A DNA stretch of 28,474 bases, taken from an uncultured bacterium (GTDB taxonomy: Bacteria; Patescibacteria; Microgenomatia; Levybacterales; UBA12049). Shown piece after piece: positions 7,378 to 16,274 of the stretch (its first letter is position 1; the number at the start of each line of letters is the position of its first letter). The stretch spans positions 1 through 28,474 of the forward strand of contig CAMPGJ010000002.1 of the NCBI GenBank assembly GCA_946885425.1. The letters are read 5' to 3'. A model generated the notes under the pieces. That model saw only the letters and a program-made list of their open reading frames with translations, was not told the DNA's origin and ran no database searches. Both the position numbers and the translations under genes were made by a program.

Positions 7378-8109
7378 ATGCATAACCTTACTCAGCGTCA
7401 GATAGAAATCTTAAGAAGTATTATTGAAGAATACATCGAAACGGCAGAGGCTGTCGGATCTGAAACGATTGAAAAGAAGCATAATCTGAGCGCCTCTCCT
7501 GCTACAATCCGTAATGAAATGGTCAAACTTTCCGAGTATGGATATATTAAGAAACCTCATTCATCAGCCGGACGTGTTCCTACAGCTATGGGTATGAAAT
7601 TTTATGTTCGTGAGCTCATGAAAGAGAAGGATCTTTCAACAGTTGAAGAAGTAGCATTAAAAGAAAAAGTTTGGGACTACCGGGATACAATGCAGAAGTT
7701 TTTGAAAGAAGCGACGAAGTCACTCGCTGAAAAAACAAATACTCTGGCTATAGCGACGACCAATGATGGAGAGATCTATTGTTCAGGATACGCTAATATT
7801 TTGGATATGCCGGAGTTTTTTGATATTGATGTTACAAAAACCCTCTTGAATGCTCTTGATGAATATGATAATTTTGAAAATATCTTTGCCATGGTACATG
7901 ATGAAGATGATATTCATGTCTTGATCGAGGATGAGTTGGGTTCGCGGCTACGAGGTCCCTATGGATTTATCTTTACGGAATATACCACACCATTGGATTT
8001 CCATGGGAGAATCGGTGTGTTAGGGCCGGCAAGACTTCGCTATACATCCATTATTCCGACGGTGAGGTATTTTGGAAATCTTATCAATACAAGTGCGAGG
8101 GGTTGGTGA
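7378..8109 (+). CDS. hrcA: Heat-inducible transcription repressor HrcA (short form)
   Basis: The product is 243 residues from the ATG at 7378 (NLTQRQIEILRSIIEEYIET...). An ATG five codons upstream (7363) is possible; the longer frame from 7294 starts before the predicted transcription start. The N-terminal winged helix-turn-helix carries the family segments TAEAVGSETI, SPATIRNEM and PHSSAGRVPT. The rest matches the dimerisation part, ending in a GxIGVLGPARLRYTSIIPTV-like segment. Family members are usually about 340 residues, so roughly 100 residues, probably the inserted domain, are missing. HrcA binds CIRCE with help from the GroE chaperonin in Bacillus; the operator in front of this gene fits autoregulation. 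First gene of the operon with grpE and dnaK. Confidence 0.93.
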   Translation: MHNLTQRQIEILRSIIEEYIETAEAVGSETIEKKHNLSASPATIRNEMVKLSEYGYIKKPHSSAGRVPTAMGMKFYVRELMKEKDLSTVEEVALKEKVWDYRDTMQKFLKEATKSLAEKTNTLAIATTNDGEIYCSGYANILDMPEFFDIDVTKTLLNALDEYDNFENIFAMVHDEDDIHVLIEDELGSRLRGPYGFIFTEYTTPLDFHGRIGVLGPARLRYTSIIPTVRYFGNLINTSARGW

Positions 8110-8128
8110 TTCTGCAAATCAGAATCAC
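8106..8128 (+). other. Hairpin at the hrcA stop codon
   Basis: GTGATTCTG (8106-8114) and CAGAATCAC (8120-8128) form a perfect 9-bp stem with a 5-base loop that contains the hrcA stop codon. No T-run follows, so it is not a classical terminator. It could act as an RNA-processing or stability element that sets the hrcA to grpE/dnaK ratio. Confidence 0.55.
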
Positions 8129-8159
8129 AATTGACAGTTAACAATTAACTTTAAAAAAT

Positions 8160-8681
8160 ATGAATAAGAAAACAGAAGATATTAAAGATGATGAAGAAGT
8201 AGATGAGGATGTGCTTAGTGAAGTAGGAAAGGTTGGTTCTGAAGGTGTGGATGTTGCAGAACTGGATGAGTTGCATAATAAATTAGATGATGCTGAAAGT
8301 AAGTATCGGAGGGCTTTGGCAGATTATCATAATTTGCAAAAGCGTGTTAGTGAAGAAAAACAGGACTGGGTAAGGTCAGCAAATAAAGAATTGCTATTGC
8401 GGTTGCTGCCCGTTCTTGATACATTAGAATTGGCAAATAAGCATATCAATGATCAGGGACTCAAGGTAAGCATCAATCAATTTCTTGATATATTGAAGGT
8501 AGAAGGCGTCACCAAAATTAAGACAGTAGGAGAAGAGTTTGATCCACATTTGATGGAATGCGTAACTACAGAAGAAGGTAAAGAAAATAAGGTATTGGAA
8601 GAATTGCGGTCTGGATATATAATGTATGATAAAGTGCTGAGACCAGCACAGGTTAAAGTGGGTTCTGCAAAGCAGAACTAG
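8160..8681 (+). CDS. grpE: Nucleotide exchange factor GrpE
   Basis: A 173-residue co-chaperone that releases ADP from DnaK. The acidic N-terminus (1-35) is followed by a long coiled coil containing [15 protein letters not shown], typical of the GrpE dimer stalk. Then come the four-helix region ([11 protein letters not shown]) and the beta-wing domain with [12 protein letters not shown] and the final [10 protein letters not shown]. The length is normal. The gene sits 50 bases after hrcA and 13 bases before dnaK in the same direction, under the CIRCE-controlled promoter. Confidence 0.95.
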   Translation: MNKKTEDIKDDEEVDEDVLSEVGKVGSEGVDVAELDELHNKLDDAESKYRRALADYHNLQKRVSEEKQDWVRSANKELLLRLLPVLDTLELANKHINDQGLKVSINQFLDILKVEGVTKIKTVGEEFDPHLMECVTTEEGKENKVLEELRSGYIMYDKVLRPAQVKVGSAKQN

Positions 8682-8694
8682 AAAGAAAATAATT

Positions 8695-10653
8695 ATGGGA
8701 AAAATAATTGGTATTGATTTAGGAACAACAAATTCATGTGTAGCTGTGATGGAGGGTGGAGCACCCAAAGTTATTCATTCAGCTGAAGGTCGTAACACAA
8801 TTCCTTCGGTTGTGGATCCGAAAACACATGTTGTAGGAGATGTCGCAAAACGTCAGATGGTGTTAAAGCCTAAAGAAACTATCTTTTCAGTTAAGCGGCT
8901 CATGGGTAAGAAATTTCATGATGAGGACGTGCAGTATGATCTAAAATGGCTTCCATATACTGTGAAGGCAGGCCGTGATGATATGGCTGTTGTTGAGGTG
9001 AATGGCAAGACATACACGCCGCAGGAGCTTTCGGCTCAAATACTTCAGAAGATAAAGGCAGATGCTGAAAAATATTTGGGTGATAAAGTTACACAGGCTG
9101 TTATTACTGTCCCTGCATATTTTGATGATAGTGAACGTCAGGCAACAAAACAGGCTGGAGAAATTGCAGGACTGGAAGTATTGCGTATTATCAACGAGCC
9201 AACTGCTGCAGCTCTTGCATATGGATTGGATAAGAAAGATGCCCATACAATTGCAGTATATGATTTAGGAGGCGGTACCTTTGATATCTCTATACTTGAA
9301 CTTGGAGATGGCGTTTATGAAGTAAAGTCAACAAATGGTGACACTCACCTAGGTGGTGATGATTTTGATCAAAAGATTATTAATTACATTGCAGATGAAT
9401 TCCAGAAAGAGAATGGCATTGATTTGCGTAAAGATGCACAAGCATTGCAGCGTCTGAAGGAATCAGCTGAGAAATCAAAAATTGAACTATCTAGTTCACA
9501 AGAAGCATCAATTAATCAGCCATTTATTACACAGGGCAAAGATGGTCCGCTCCACCTAACGTTGACTTTAACCCGAACCAAGCTTGAGATGATCGTTGAG
9601 GAGTTGATTCAAAAGACTCTCGAACCAGTAGCAGCAGCACTTAAGGATGCAGGTAAGGTAAAAGGAGATATTGATGAGGTTATCCTTGTAGGCGGTATGA
9701 CCCGAATGCCAAAAGTTGTCGAAGCAGTTACTGGTTTCTTTGGTAAAGAGCCTAACCGCTCAGTCAATCCTGATGAAGTTGTTGCCATCGGTGCAGCCGT
9801 GCAGGGAGGAGTTTTGGGTGGAGAAGTAAAGGATGTACTCCTTCTAGACGTAACTCCATTGACATTGGGTATTGAAACATTGGGTGGTGTGTCAACGCCA
9901 TTGATCAACCGCAATACAACAATCCCTACATCAAAATCACAAGTTTTCTCAACAGCCGGTGATAATCAGACCCAGGTTGAAATCAACATCCTTCAGGGGG
10001 AGCGCCCTATGGCAACTGATAACAAATCCCTAGGACGATTTATTTTGGATGGTATACCACCAGCACCACGTGGTGTTCCTCAAGTTGAAGTAACTTTTGA
10101 TATTGATGCTAATGGTATTCTCAATGTAACAGCGAAAGACAAAGCAAGCGGCAAGGAGCAAAGTATTAAGATAACGGGATCAACCGGTCTCTCTAAAGAA
10201 GAAGTGGAAAGGATGACTAAAGAAGCTGAAGCCCATGCAAAAGAAGATGAAGAAAAGAAAGAACGAATTCAAGTGAAAAACCAGGCTGATGCTCTTATTT
10301 TTACTGCCGAGAAAACACTTCGCGAAGATAAGGAAAGTAAAATCCCTGAAGATTTGAAGAAAGAAGTTGAAGAGAAAGTAAAGGCGCTCAAAGACATACT
10401 GGATTCAGGCAGTAAAGAAGAGTTACAATCAAAGACCCAGGAATTGTCTGATTCTTTGCAGAAGATAGGGACTGAAATGTATAAAGACCAAGGTGAGGGT
10501 GATACGTCCGGCTCCGCTAAAGACTCAACGGACGAAGCAGGCGAGTCAAAAGAAGAGGTTACAGATGCTGAGGAAGTGAAAGAAGAAGATGGTGATCCAG
10601 AAAAGGATAAAAAGGACTCCGACAAACCTGAAGAAGGTGAAGTTATTAAATAA
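8695..10653 (+). CDS. dnaK: Chaperone DnaK (Hsp70)
   Basis: A 652-residue Hsp70 that binds unfolded peptides in an ATP-dependent cycle with DnaJ and GrpE. It starts [17 protein letters not shown], the phosphate-1 loop. It also has [14 protein letters not shown], the phosphate-2 motif [12 protein letters not shown], and [10 protein letters not shown] in the nucleotide-binding domain (to about 385). The [11 protein letters not shown] linker and beta-sandwich substrate domain follow (to about 510), then the helical lid. The last ~55 residues are a low-complexity acidic Asp/Glu/Lys/Ser tail ending EGEVIK. All family hallmarks are intact. It is the last gene of the hrcA-grpE-dnaK operon. dnaJ, usually next, is about 4.4 kb away behind three opposing genes. 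Confidence 0.98.
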   Translation: MGKIIGIDLGTTNSCVAVMEGGAPKVIHSAEGRNTIPSVVDPKTHVVGDVAKRQMVLKPKETIFSVKRLMGKKFHDEDVQYDLKWLPYTVKAGRDDMAVVEVNGKTYTPQELSAQILQKIKADAEKYLGDKVTQAVITVPAYFDDSERQATKQAGEIAGLEVLRIINEPTAAALAYGLDKKDAHTIAVYDLGGGTFDISILELGDGVYEVKSTNGDTHLGGDDFDQKIINYIADEFQKENGIDLRKDAQALQRLKESAEKSKIELSSSQEASINQPFITQGKDGPLHLTLTLTRTKLEMIVEELIQKTLEPVAAALKDAGKVKGDIDEVILVGGMTRMPKVVEAVTGFFGKEPNRSVNPDEVVAIGAAVQGGVLGGEVKDVLLLDVTPLTLGIETLGGVSTPLINRNTTIPTSKSQVFSTAGDNQTQVEINILQGERPMATDNKSLGRFILDGIPPAPRGVPQVEVTFDIDANGILNVTAKDKASGKEQSIKITGSTGLSKEEVERMTKEAEAHAKEDEEKKERIQVKNQADALIFTAEKTLREDKESKIPEDLKKEVEEKVKALKDILDSGSKEELQSKTQELSDSLQKIGTEMYKDQGEGDTSGSAKDSTDEAGESKEEVTDAEEVKEEDGDPEKDKKDSDKPEEGEVIK

Positions 10654-10706
10654 CCCCTACACTGTTTAGTTTAAAATTTAAAGTGCAAAGTATAAAATTG
10701 CAATTC

Positions 10707-10769
10707 AAAATTTCAAAGTGTTACTTTTAACCGTAAACTGTAACTTTTAATTTTCCACTTTGGAATTTT
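10707..10769. terminator. AT-rich inverted repeat between convergent dnaK and hydrolase genes
   Basis: AAAATTTCAAAGTG (10707-10720) pairs with CACTTTGGAATTTT (10756-10769) with one mismatch around a 35-base loop. It lies between the ends of two convergent genes, so it may be a bidirectional terminator. The sequence just before it (TTTAAAATTTAAAGTGCAAAG) repeats the same words, as in the other palindromic spacers. Terminator function is inferred from position only. Confidence 0.5.
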
Positions 10770-10771
10770 AA

Positions 10772-11905
10772 CTATCCTCTGAGTCTATTTGCCCATTCCC
10801 AAATATCATGCTGCGGCGTATGTGCATGACGATCGAAAACGTGAGTAATATTGCCTTTGACAACTTTTCTTATTCCAGATCTCCAATTGTCTAATCTCCT
10901 CCAGGTAAAACTCGTCAGGTCCTTTATTCCTGTATCTACTATTGTTGGTAATACAATCCCATCCGTTGAAAAAGGGAGTTCGCCAAGAATATTTTTAGCA
11001 TCGGCAAGGGTTGATTTCCATTTTAGTTTCCTTTGTTCCTGATCATCAGGTTGGATGTCTTTTTCTATTGCTAAATAGGCAGATAATTGCCCGAAAAAGG
11101 CTTCATCTTGTCTGCCCTGTGGTGTCCCTTTACGCGAATACGATGTAGTGAGTTTCCGAATGCCGCTTTCCAAGCCATATCCCATGATAACCTGAGCTTT
11201 TTTGAGGAAAGGTATTTGTAAGCCTTCTGGTCCGGGAGGGTTTTTTAAATACAGATATGTTTCAACACCTGTTTCACCCAATATCTTTGCTGTTTCACGC
11301 GCATTGTAACAGCCCATGGATTCGCCAAGAAGAACGATTGCTGTTTCATCCTTTTCTGCTTGTGTCTTAGGTATCACATGTGCATATAAAAAATCCTCAG
11401 AAATTCTTCCATGGTGGTGAAAACTGTTTGCTGCTAGTTTATTTGGCCAATCTTGTCGTACTTTTCCTCCTCTACTGACTGCTAAGCCAGTTGCATAGAT
11501 TTCAACACTTTGATTCTTTGATGCAGCGTGTCCTACGAGATTAATGATTCTGCTAACCCGCTCATTGTCTACGGGTGTGCCAGCAGGGGGAAGAGCAAAT
11601 CCTGGGAGGAGGATAATGTTGAGCTTTTTTCCTTCACCTAATGCTAATATCTGTTCAGATGATGTCTCTTTTTGTGAAGAAATGTAATTCTGGAAAAGGT
11701 TTTGTGGAAAATGTAATTCCTGAGTTGCCAATCTTGTATAAGGAATTGTTGCCTCAGCAGTATGCGTATCATAATTAGTAATAAGGGCATGATTTGTTCT
11801 CTTCAAGAGTTCAAGCGCAGCAGGTAATCTCTTAGGGTCTACATTCTTGATTTTCCCCAGAGTGCGGATAAATTCTGGATGGATTGGAGCTTCTATTTTT
11901 GCCAT
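10772..11905 (-). CDS. Alpha/beta-hydrolase-like protein A
   Basis: A 377-residue soluble protein without signal peptide. The frame opens at a TTG (11950) overlapping the upstream gene, but the ATG at 11905, five bases past that gene's stop, is better. A beta strand LNIILLPGFALPP and a nucleophile-elbow motif GESMG (Ser196), preceded by the hydrophobic strand AIVLL, point to an alpha/beta hydrolase. Histidines in DRHAHTPQH (360-366) near the C-terminus could be catalytic. It is a diverged paralogue of the protein at 13603-14820: shared are THxxExxxxPYxxxA, a GGK segment, the GxSMG elbow and a NPPxxPGL-like segment. It is the last gene of a three-gene minus-strand cluster with a GH63-like glycosidase, so an esterase or acyl transferase acting on a glycoside is conceivable. 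Substrate unknown. Confidence 0.75.
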   Translation of the reverse strand: MAKIEAPIHPEFIRTLGKIKNVDPKRLPAALELLKRTNHALITNYDTHTAEATIPYTRLATQELHFPQNLFQNYISSQKETSSEQILALGEGKKLNIILLPGFALPPAGTPVDNERVSRIINLVGHAASKNQSVEIYATGLAVSRGGKVRQDWPNKLAANSFHHHGRISEDFLYAHVIPKTQAEKDETAIVLLGESMGCYNARETAKILGETGVETYLYLKNPPGPEGLQIPFLKKAQVIMGYGLESGIRKLTTSYSRKGTPQGRQDEAFFGQLSAYLAIEKDIQPDDQEQRKLKWKSTLADAKNILGELPFSTDGIVLPTIVDTGIKDLTSFTWRRLDNWRSGIRKVVKGNITHVFDRHAHTPQHDIWEWANRLRG

Positions 11906-11909
11906 ATGT

Positions 11910-13592
11910 TCATTTACTGAACTTTTTTTCCGCACTATAAAATTTATCAAAGTGATTTCCCAGATTTGGCCACATAAAGTCTTTTACCCTTTGTCCTTTT
12001 CCTGTCTCAGGATCATTTTGTTCCCAGACAGCATTATTTATTGATAAAAGCTCTTCTGTTTTTTTTACGATTCTTTCTGCTGCATCCATGCATCGTTTGG
12101 AAAGATTGGGATTTGATTGCGTAAATCGCTCCGCTTGTTTGACCAATCCTTCTTCAACAAGGAAATGATTCATGATGATCCATACTGGTCCTTGCCAGTC
12201 AGGTCCTTCTTTTCTTCTATAATGTGGGTCATAATGTTCGCTTTTTTTAGGGTGAGTGGGGAGTGGGAAAGGTGTAGCAAACCATTCAGGATCTTCTATA
12301 CGATTTAATAAAAGTTTTGCTTTATCTGACGGGAGATTATCCAAAAGCAGCGGGAAGAGCCCGGTAATTGATTTCACTGGAATTTGATTCCCGTCCTTAT
12401 CAATGTTGTAAAAGAAAGTTTCTTGTTTGTCTTTCCTTTGAAGAAGTTGCCGTAGGCCCTGAGATTGTCGAATGGGTTCTTCATGCCAGGATTGACGAAG
12501 AATCTCAGTTTTAACTCTTAATGCCTCTTTTTCATATGTTTTTGCCTCTAATGAATATTTAGTTTTTTTCTTCTGATCAGATGTCAGCTTGCTCAGCTCT
12601 CGTGCTATTTGTGCCGTGTAGTCCAAGTTTAGTGCATGCATGGCGTTGAACATAACATCATTAACTGCGTATCTTTCACGTACTTTTTCAGGCAGCCAGT
12701 CACGCCGTTCTCCCTCAGGGTCTTTACCAAGCTCAGCCAATTTTTGATTAAAGCCTTTGAATACTTGTGATTTTTCCCGCAAACCAGGTATGCCATTCAT
12801 CTGGACCCAAACGATGCCTGTATTAATTAAACCGATTGTTTTACCTCTTCCGGGAACTATTCGGCGTTTGGGGCCCAGAGCAGAATCATAATCCCTTCCT
12901 GTTTCATTTGGGTGTGTATTAAAAATTAATGGATCATTTTCACTATTTTGCCGGTGATTGAGAAAGTATGCAGCTTCTCCTTGGAGACCTGTATAATTCT
13001 CTGGCTCTGCGGTGCCATACATTTCTTCTAAAAAGTTCTTTGCGTCAGCAAATTTGCCTCGTCTTTGGAAACTGTTATATGTTTCCATAACAGTTACTGC
13101 TTTAATAGGTGGCTGCATGTAGCTGCTGTAGTTACGGTCGTTGTAAAGCGTCCTTTCCGGTTCTAGATACGGTCTGTCTCCTGCTTGTACTCCATCAAGG
13201 CGGAATTTATTGGAGAGAAATCCTGTTTTTCTATCACGATATCTCTCTATGGATCTGAGTTCTTTTGCAGCCTGTTCAGGCTTGTTGCGTCTGGCATTTA
13301 TCATGACTGCTGCATCTTCATCCCATTTAAATCCCCACCCATCATAGTGATCACCCGCAGAAGGGACAGTGTGTAGGCTTTTGCCATCTGATCTCAAATT
13401 GGTCACATCCATCATCTCAGATTCACGTTTTATCCGTTGATCACGGGTGAGAGGTGGATTAGGTCGGTCAAAAGGTGGCTCACGGAAATAAGACACGGCT
13501 TCCTTCCGCACAGTGTTCGCTGTTTTGAAAATACGTGAAGCGTTCTCTTTTGCATTTTGGATATGTTGTGGAATAATCCTTTCACCTGCCAT
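11910..13592 (-). CDS. GH63-like (alpha/alpha)6 glycoside hydrolase, cytosolic
   Basis: A 560-residue protein starting at the ATG at 13592; a TTG at 13625 would overlap the neighbour. No signal peptide. The motifs fit clan GH-G, family GH63 and mannosylglycerate-hydrolase-like enzymes. YDGWGFKWDEDAAVMI starts the barrel, and THPNETGRDYDSA at 227-238 includes a likely general acid Asp (234). The hallmark WQGPVW is at 466-471, and WEQNDPETGKG has a candidate base Glu at 524. Known relatives cleave alpha-glucosides, or mannosyl- and glucosylglycerate. It is flanked on both sides by paralogous alpha/beta hydrolases with gaps of 4 and 10 bases, which suggests one operon and one pathway. The family call rests on motifs read by eye; the substrate is open. 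Confidence 0.8.
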   Translation of the reverse strand: MAGERIIPQHIQNAKENASRIFKTANTVRKEAVSYFREPPFDRPNPPLTRDQRIKRESEMMDVTNLRSDGKSLHTVPSAGDHYDGWGFKWDEDAAVMINARRNKPEQAAKELRSIERYRDRKTGFLSNKFRLDGVQAGDRPYLEPERTLYNDRNYSSYMQPPIKAVTVMETYNSFQRRGKFADAKNFLEEMYGTAEPENYTGLQGEAAYFLNHRQNSENDPLIFNTHPNETGRDYDSALGPKRRIVPGRGKTIGLINTGIVWVQMNGIPGLREKSQVFKGFNQKLAELGKDPEGERRDWLPEKVRERYAVNDVMFNAMHALNLDYTAQIARELSKLTSDQKKKTKYSLEAKTYEKEALRVKTEILRQSWHEEPIRQSQGLRQLLQRKDKQETFFYNIDKDGNQIPVKSITGLFPLLLDNLPSDKAKLLLNRIEDPEWFATPFPLPTHPKKSEHYDPHYRRKEGPDWQGPVWIIMNHFLVEEGLVKQAERFTQSNPNLSKRCMDAAERIVKKTEELLSINNAVWEQNDPETGKGQRVKDFMWPNLGNHFDKFYSAEKKFSK

Positions 13593-13602
13593 AAGAATGG
13601 CT

Positions 13603-14820
13603 TTATTGTACAGGTTGAAGGGCAAAAAAAGAAGAGTTAGTTCCTTTCTTCTTCATTCTAGATGCGTTATAGCTTACCCCTTCCATATTTTTTGCCCATG
13701 TATCAACTTTGTAGTAGTTAATGCTGTGGGTGCCATCGACAAAATCGGTTGTCACGTTTCCATCAACAATGCTTGTTTCTCCATAAAAATTCTTTTTTAA
13801 CCCTGCAATTGACATATTAATAGGGTCATAGACAGCTCTTCTTACATGTACGGGGAAGGGAAATTCATCACCTTTACGTTTGTAGAGATCATTTTTGATG
13901 ATACTGCGGACGTTCAGATAAAGAACGGCTTTTTTCTTTAACCATTGTTGTTTGCGTGAATCATGAATATCAATACCTTTTTCTTCAAAAGATTTTTCAA
14001 GTTCTTTTGGATAAGTGGGTGCCATAGCTCTTTCTTTTATATCTACCATTTTTCTTCTGAGTAAACCTTCAGTTGCAAACCCTACAATAAGTTGAGGACC
14101 TGATGGCTGAAATTCTTCAGGAAGACCAGGGCTCCGGGGTGGGTTTATCATATCTGTACTTGCTGTTAGTGTGGGGTTTGAAGCTTTAAATTCCCAAGTG
14201 GTATCTAATGCTTTGAGGCTACCCATTGAGATTCCATAAAAATTCCATCGTGTATCTGTTAATTTCTTTGTATCTTTAGGTTTGAATGTATTCGCCAACG
14301 ACACAATATGTTTTGCTTCAGGTTCAAAATCAGCCTCTAAGCTTTGTCGATAGAAGTCCTTTGAATATTTGCCTCCTAGACCTGTGGCCTGCCCCATGCT
14401 TACGATGGTAACATCAATAGGTTTTCCGAGTCGTTTTGCTTCTCCCATATAGAAGAATACTCTGTCATACAGAGCATCAGGCCTTTGTGCCGGATGTCCT
14501 TCGTTTTTTAGAAGTGAATAGCCAAACATATCAAATTCAATAATATTGTTTTGAGGGTTTATCCCAGTTTGATCTTTCTTTCTTTTTCGTCCCAGCAGTG
14601 AGGATGTACGTTGATCAGGTGTAAACGTCAAAGCAATTGTTGCATAAGGGAGTACCGTGCCATCTTCTGTTTTGTGAGTAGTGAGGTTTGTAAATAGCTG
14701 TCTATTTATCTCATTTATGAGGGCTTTTTGCCTCCTTGCTGTCTCTGGATGCTTTTGTTCCATTCGACTAATGGCTATTTCAGCTTGAGGAGGGGTTGGA
14801 TGGTATACTTCAGAATTCAT
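13603..14820 (-). CDS. Alpha/beta-hydrolase-like protein B
   Basis: A 405-residue soluble protein from an ATG at 14820, preceded by an AAGGATGAG Shine-Dalgarno-like stretch. It has the nucleophile elbow GISMG (Ser198) after the strand RWNFY, and a late His365 in DGTHSINYY as a candidate catalytic histidine. It shares with protein A (10772-11905) the segments THKTEDGTVLPYATIA, GGKYSKDF, INPPRSPGL and a following hydrophobic V-G-F strand, so the two are ancient paralogues. It is the first gene of the hydrolase / GH63-like / hydrolase cluster and is divergent from dnaJ. No signal peptide or membrane span. Enzyme type and substrate are not recognisable; esterase, deacylase or a non-catalytic partner remain possible. 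Confidence 0.72.
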   Translation of the reverse strand: MNSEVYHPTPPQAEIAISRMEQKHPETARRQKALINEINRQLFTNLTTHKTEDGTVLPYATIALTFTPDQRTSSLLGRKRKKDQTGINPQNNIIEFDMFGYSLLKNEGHPAQRPDALYDRVFFYMGEAKRLGKPIDVTIVSMGQATGLGGKYSKDFYRQSLEADFEPEAKHIVSLANTFKPKDTKKLTDTRWNFYGISMGSLKALDTTWEFKASNPTLTASTDMINPPRSPGLPEEFQPSGPQLIVGFATEGLLRRKMVDIKERAMAPTYPKELEKSFEEKGIDIHDSRKQQWLKKKAVLYLNVRSIIKNDLYKRKGDEFPFPVHVRRAVYDPINMSIAGLKKNFYGETSIVDGNVTTDFVDGTHSINYYKVDTWAKNMEGVSYNASRMKKKGTNSSFFALQPVQ

Positions 14821-14857
14821 ACAAAACTCATCCTTAACCTTATTGTAGAGCTACATT

Positions 14858-14886
14858 ATTAGAATGTCCTGACATAAATAGCACAA
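14858..14886 (-). promoter_or_regulatory. Possible promoter of the hydrolase/GH63 cluster
   Basis: On the minus strand TTGTGC (14881-14886), 17 bases, TCTAAT (14858-14863) gives a plausible sigma70-like promoter 40 bases ahead of the first gene. It overlaps the dnaJ promoter on the opposite strand, so the two could compete. Confidence 0.35.
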
Positions 14887-14897
14887 AATGGTATAAT
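14869..14897 (+). promoter_or_regulatory. Sigma70-type promoter of dnaJ
   Basis: CTGACA (14869-14874), exactly 17 bases, then the consensus TATAAT (14892-14897). Transcription would start near 14904, leaving a leader of about 120 bases before dnaJ. No convincing CIRCE sequence overlaps it, unlike the hrcA promoter. Confidence 0.75.
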
Positions 14898-14927
14898 CCT
14901 AACATAGCAATTTCGTTATTCGTCTCA

Positions 14928-15005
14928 GGGTAACGACGCTCGTTTCGTAGTTCAGTCACGTAGGACGTGAGACGCTAAACGATACGGGTCTCGTAACCGT
15001 TACCG
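14928..15005 (+). promoter_or_regulatory. Structured 5' leader of dnaJ
   Basis: Nested complementary segments are visible: GGTAACG (14929-14935) with CGTTACC (14998-15004), CGTTT (14941-14945) with AAACG (14977-14981), and a perfect 6-bp hairpin TCACGT-AGG-ACGTGA (14956-14970). The stretch is clearly more GC-rich than the surrounding spacers. It ends about 20 bases before the ATG. No known riboswitch class was recognised. A temperature- or protein-responsive leader is possible. Confidence 0.6.
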
Positions 15006-15024
15006 CTAAACAATTTTCAAAACT

Positions 15025-15918
15025 ATGGCAAACAAGGATTACTATCAAACATTGGGAGTTTCAAAAACCGCTACGAGGGATGAGATAAAGAAGGCTTACC
15101 GTAAATTAGCTCTTCAATATCATCCTGATCGAAACAAAACCAAGGAAGGGGAGGCAAAATTTAAAGAAGTTACTACAGCATACGAAGTGTTGTCTAATGA
15201 AGAGAAGCGTAAGACATATGACCAATTTGGACATGCCGCTTTTGAACAGGGTGGCGCAGGTGGCCCCGGTGGACCATTTGGTGGTGGACAAGGCGGACAG
15301 TATGGACCTTTCTCCTATTCTTATTCTTCAAACGGTCAGGGCGCAGATTTTGGTGGTTTTTCAGACCCTTTTGATATTTTTGAGCAGTTTTTTGGTGGAG
15401 GCGGTTCTCCATTTGGACAGAGCGCAAGAAGACCAATTTATTCCGTAACAATCAGCTTTAAAGAAGCCGTTCATGGGGTAGAGAAAAGTGTAACAATCAA
15501 TGGAAAATCACAAAAAATTAAAATACCAGCAGGTGTAGACAATGGTTCGAGAATCCGTTTTCAGGATTATGACGTCGCTATTCAAGTGACCGCCGATCAT
15601 CGTTTTGCTCGGGATGGATATGATATCGTCACTGAACAGGAAATATCCTTTGCCCAGGCAGCTCTGGGGGCAGAGATTACGGTCGAAACAATTGACGACA
15701 AAGTAAAAATTAAGATACCTTCAGGCACACAGCCCGGCATGCTTGTACGGCTGAGTGGGCGTGGTGTTCCTCGTCTCCAGGGTAGTGGACGCGGAGATCA
15801 TTATGTACGAATAAAGATTGTAGTTCCAAAGAAGCTCACCAATAGACAAAAAGAACTCCTGGAACAGCTACAGAAAGAAGAAGCTCCATCTGAGAATAAA
15901 GGAAAAAGCTGGTTCTAA
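15025..15918 (+). CDS. dnaJ: DnaJ/CbpA-type co-chaperone lacking the zinc finger
   Basis: A 297-residue J-protein that stimulates DnaK ATPase and delivers substrates. The J domain covers 1-70 with HPD at 33-35. A Gly/Phe-rich linker (about 75-140: [28 protein letters not shown]) follows, then two beta-barrel C-terminal domains (about 142-282, with [12 protein letters not shown] and [19 protein letters not shown]). The four CxxCxGxG zinc-binding repeats of type I DnaJ are absent, so structurally it is type II (CbpA/DnaJB-like). It ends KSWF and is shorter than the ~375 residues of type I. It has its own promoter and structured leader and is followed 45 bases later by the pilin-like gene. Confidence 0.93.
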   Translation: MANKDYYQTLGVSKTATRDEIKKAYRKLALQYHPDRNKTKEGEAKFKEVTTAYEVLSNEEKRKTYDQFGHAAFEQGGAGGPGGPFGGGQGGQYGPFSYSYSSNGQGADFGGFSDPFDIFEQFFGGGGSPFGQSARRPIYSVTISFKEAVHGVEKSVTINGKSQKIKIPAGVDNGSRIRFQDYDVAIQVTADHRFARDGYDIVTEQEISFAQAALGAEITVETIDDKVKIKIPSGTQPGMLVRLSGRGVPRLQGSGRGDHYVRIKIVVPKKLTNRQKELLEQLQKEEAPSENKGKSWF

Positions 15919-15963
15919 AATACCTCTATTGTTTTCCCATTTTTTATATGCTAGTGTTAAGAT

Positions 15964-16266
15964 ATGGCTACTACTTGTAACCTCACGACGGAGATAAGTA
16001 CTGACCTTGGTTGTTTCCCAAATGATCCTGTTGGATTTGTCCAAAAGTTTTACGGTGTTGGTTTGGGATTTGTCGGGGCGATTTCTCTATTAATGCTTAT
16101 TTATGGGGGATATTCATTTATTGTCTCCAGAGGAAATCCTAGTCAGGTAAGTATAGCGAAAAGTTATATGTTTTATGCGATCACTGGTTTACTTCTGGCA
16201 ATATTTGGATATGTGTTTATACAAGTTATAATGGTTGACATTTTCAAGGTTCCTGGATTTAAATAG
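15964..16266 (+). CDS. VirB2/TrbC-like pilin family small membrane protein
   Basis: A 100-residue protein with two membrane spans (about 29-52 and 69-92) joined by a short polar loop (SRGNPSQVSIAKSY). The N-terminal part has two Cys (5 and 17). The layout fits the TrbC/VirB2 family of type IV secretion pilins, though no clear signal peptide is seen. The same pattern (DPxGF...GGY...GxPxxxxxx...GxxxxxFxxVxxQVIxVxIxKxP) forms the C-terminal domain of the Cys-rich protein at 5837-7186. The VirB6-like gene starts 8 bases downstream, indicating co-expression. A weak promoter-like TTGTTT-N17-TAGTGT lies directly upstream. Assignment is by topology and pattern; it could also be a holin-like or scaffold protein. 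Confidence 0.7.
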   Translation: MATTCNLTTEISTDLGCFPNDPVGFVQKFYGVGLGFVGAISLLMLIYGGYSFIVSRGNPSQVSIAKSYMFYAITGLLLAIFGYVFIQVIMVDIFKVPGFK

Positions 16267-16274
16267 AATAGTAT

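Noticed and set aside
14878..14902. CIRCE-like arms at the dnaJ promoter
   Set aside because: Each half matches only six of nine positions and the spacer is seven bases instead of nine.
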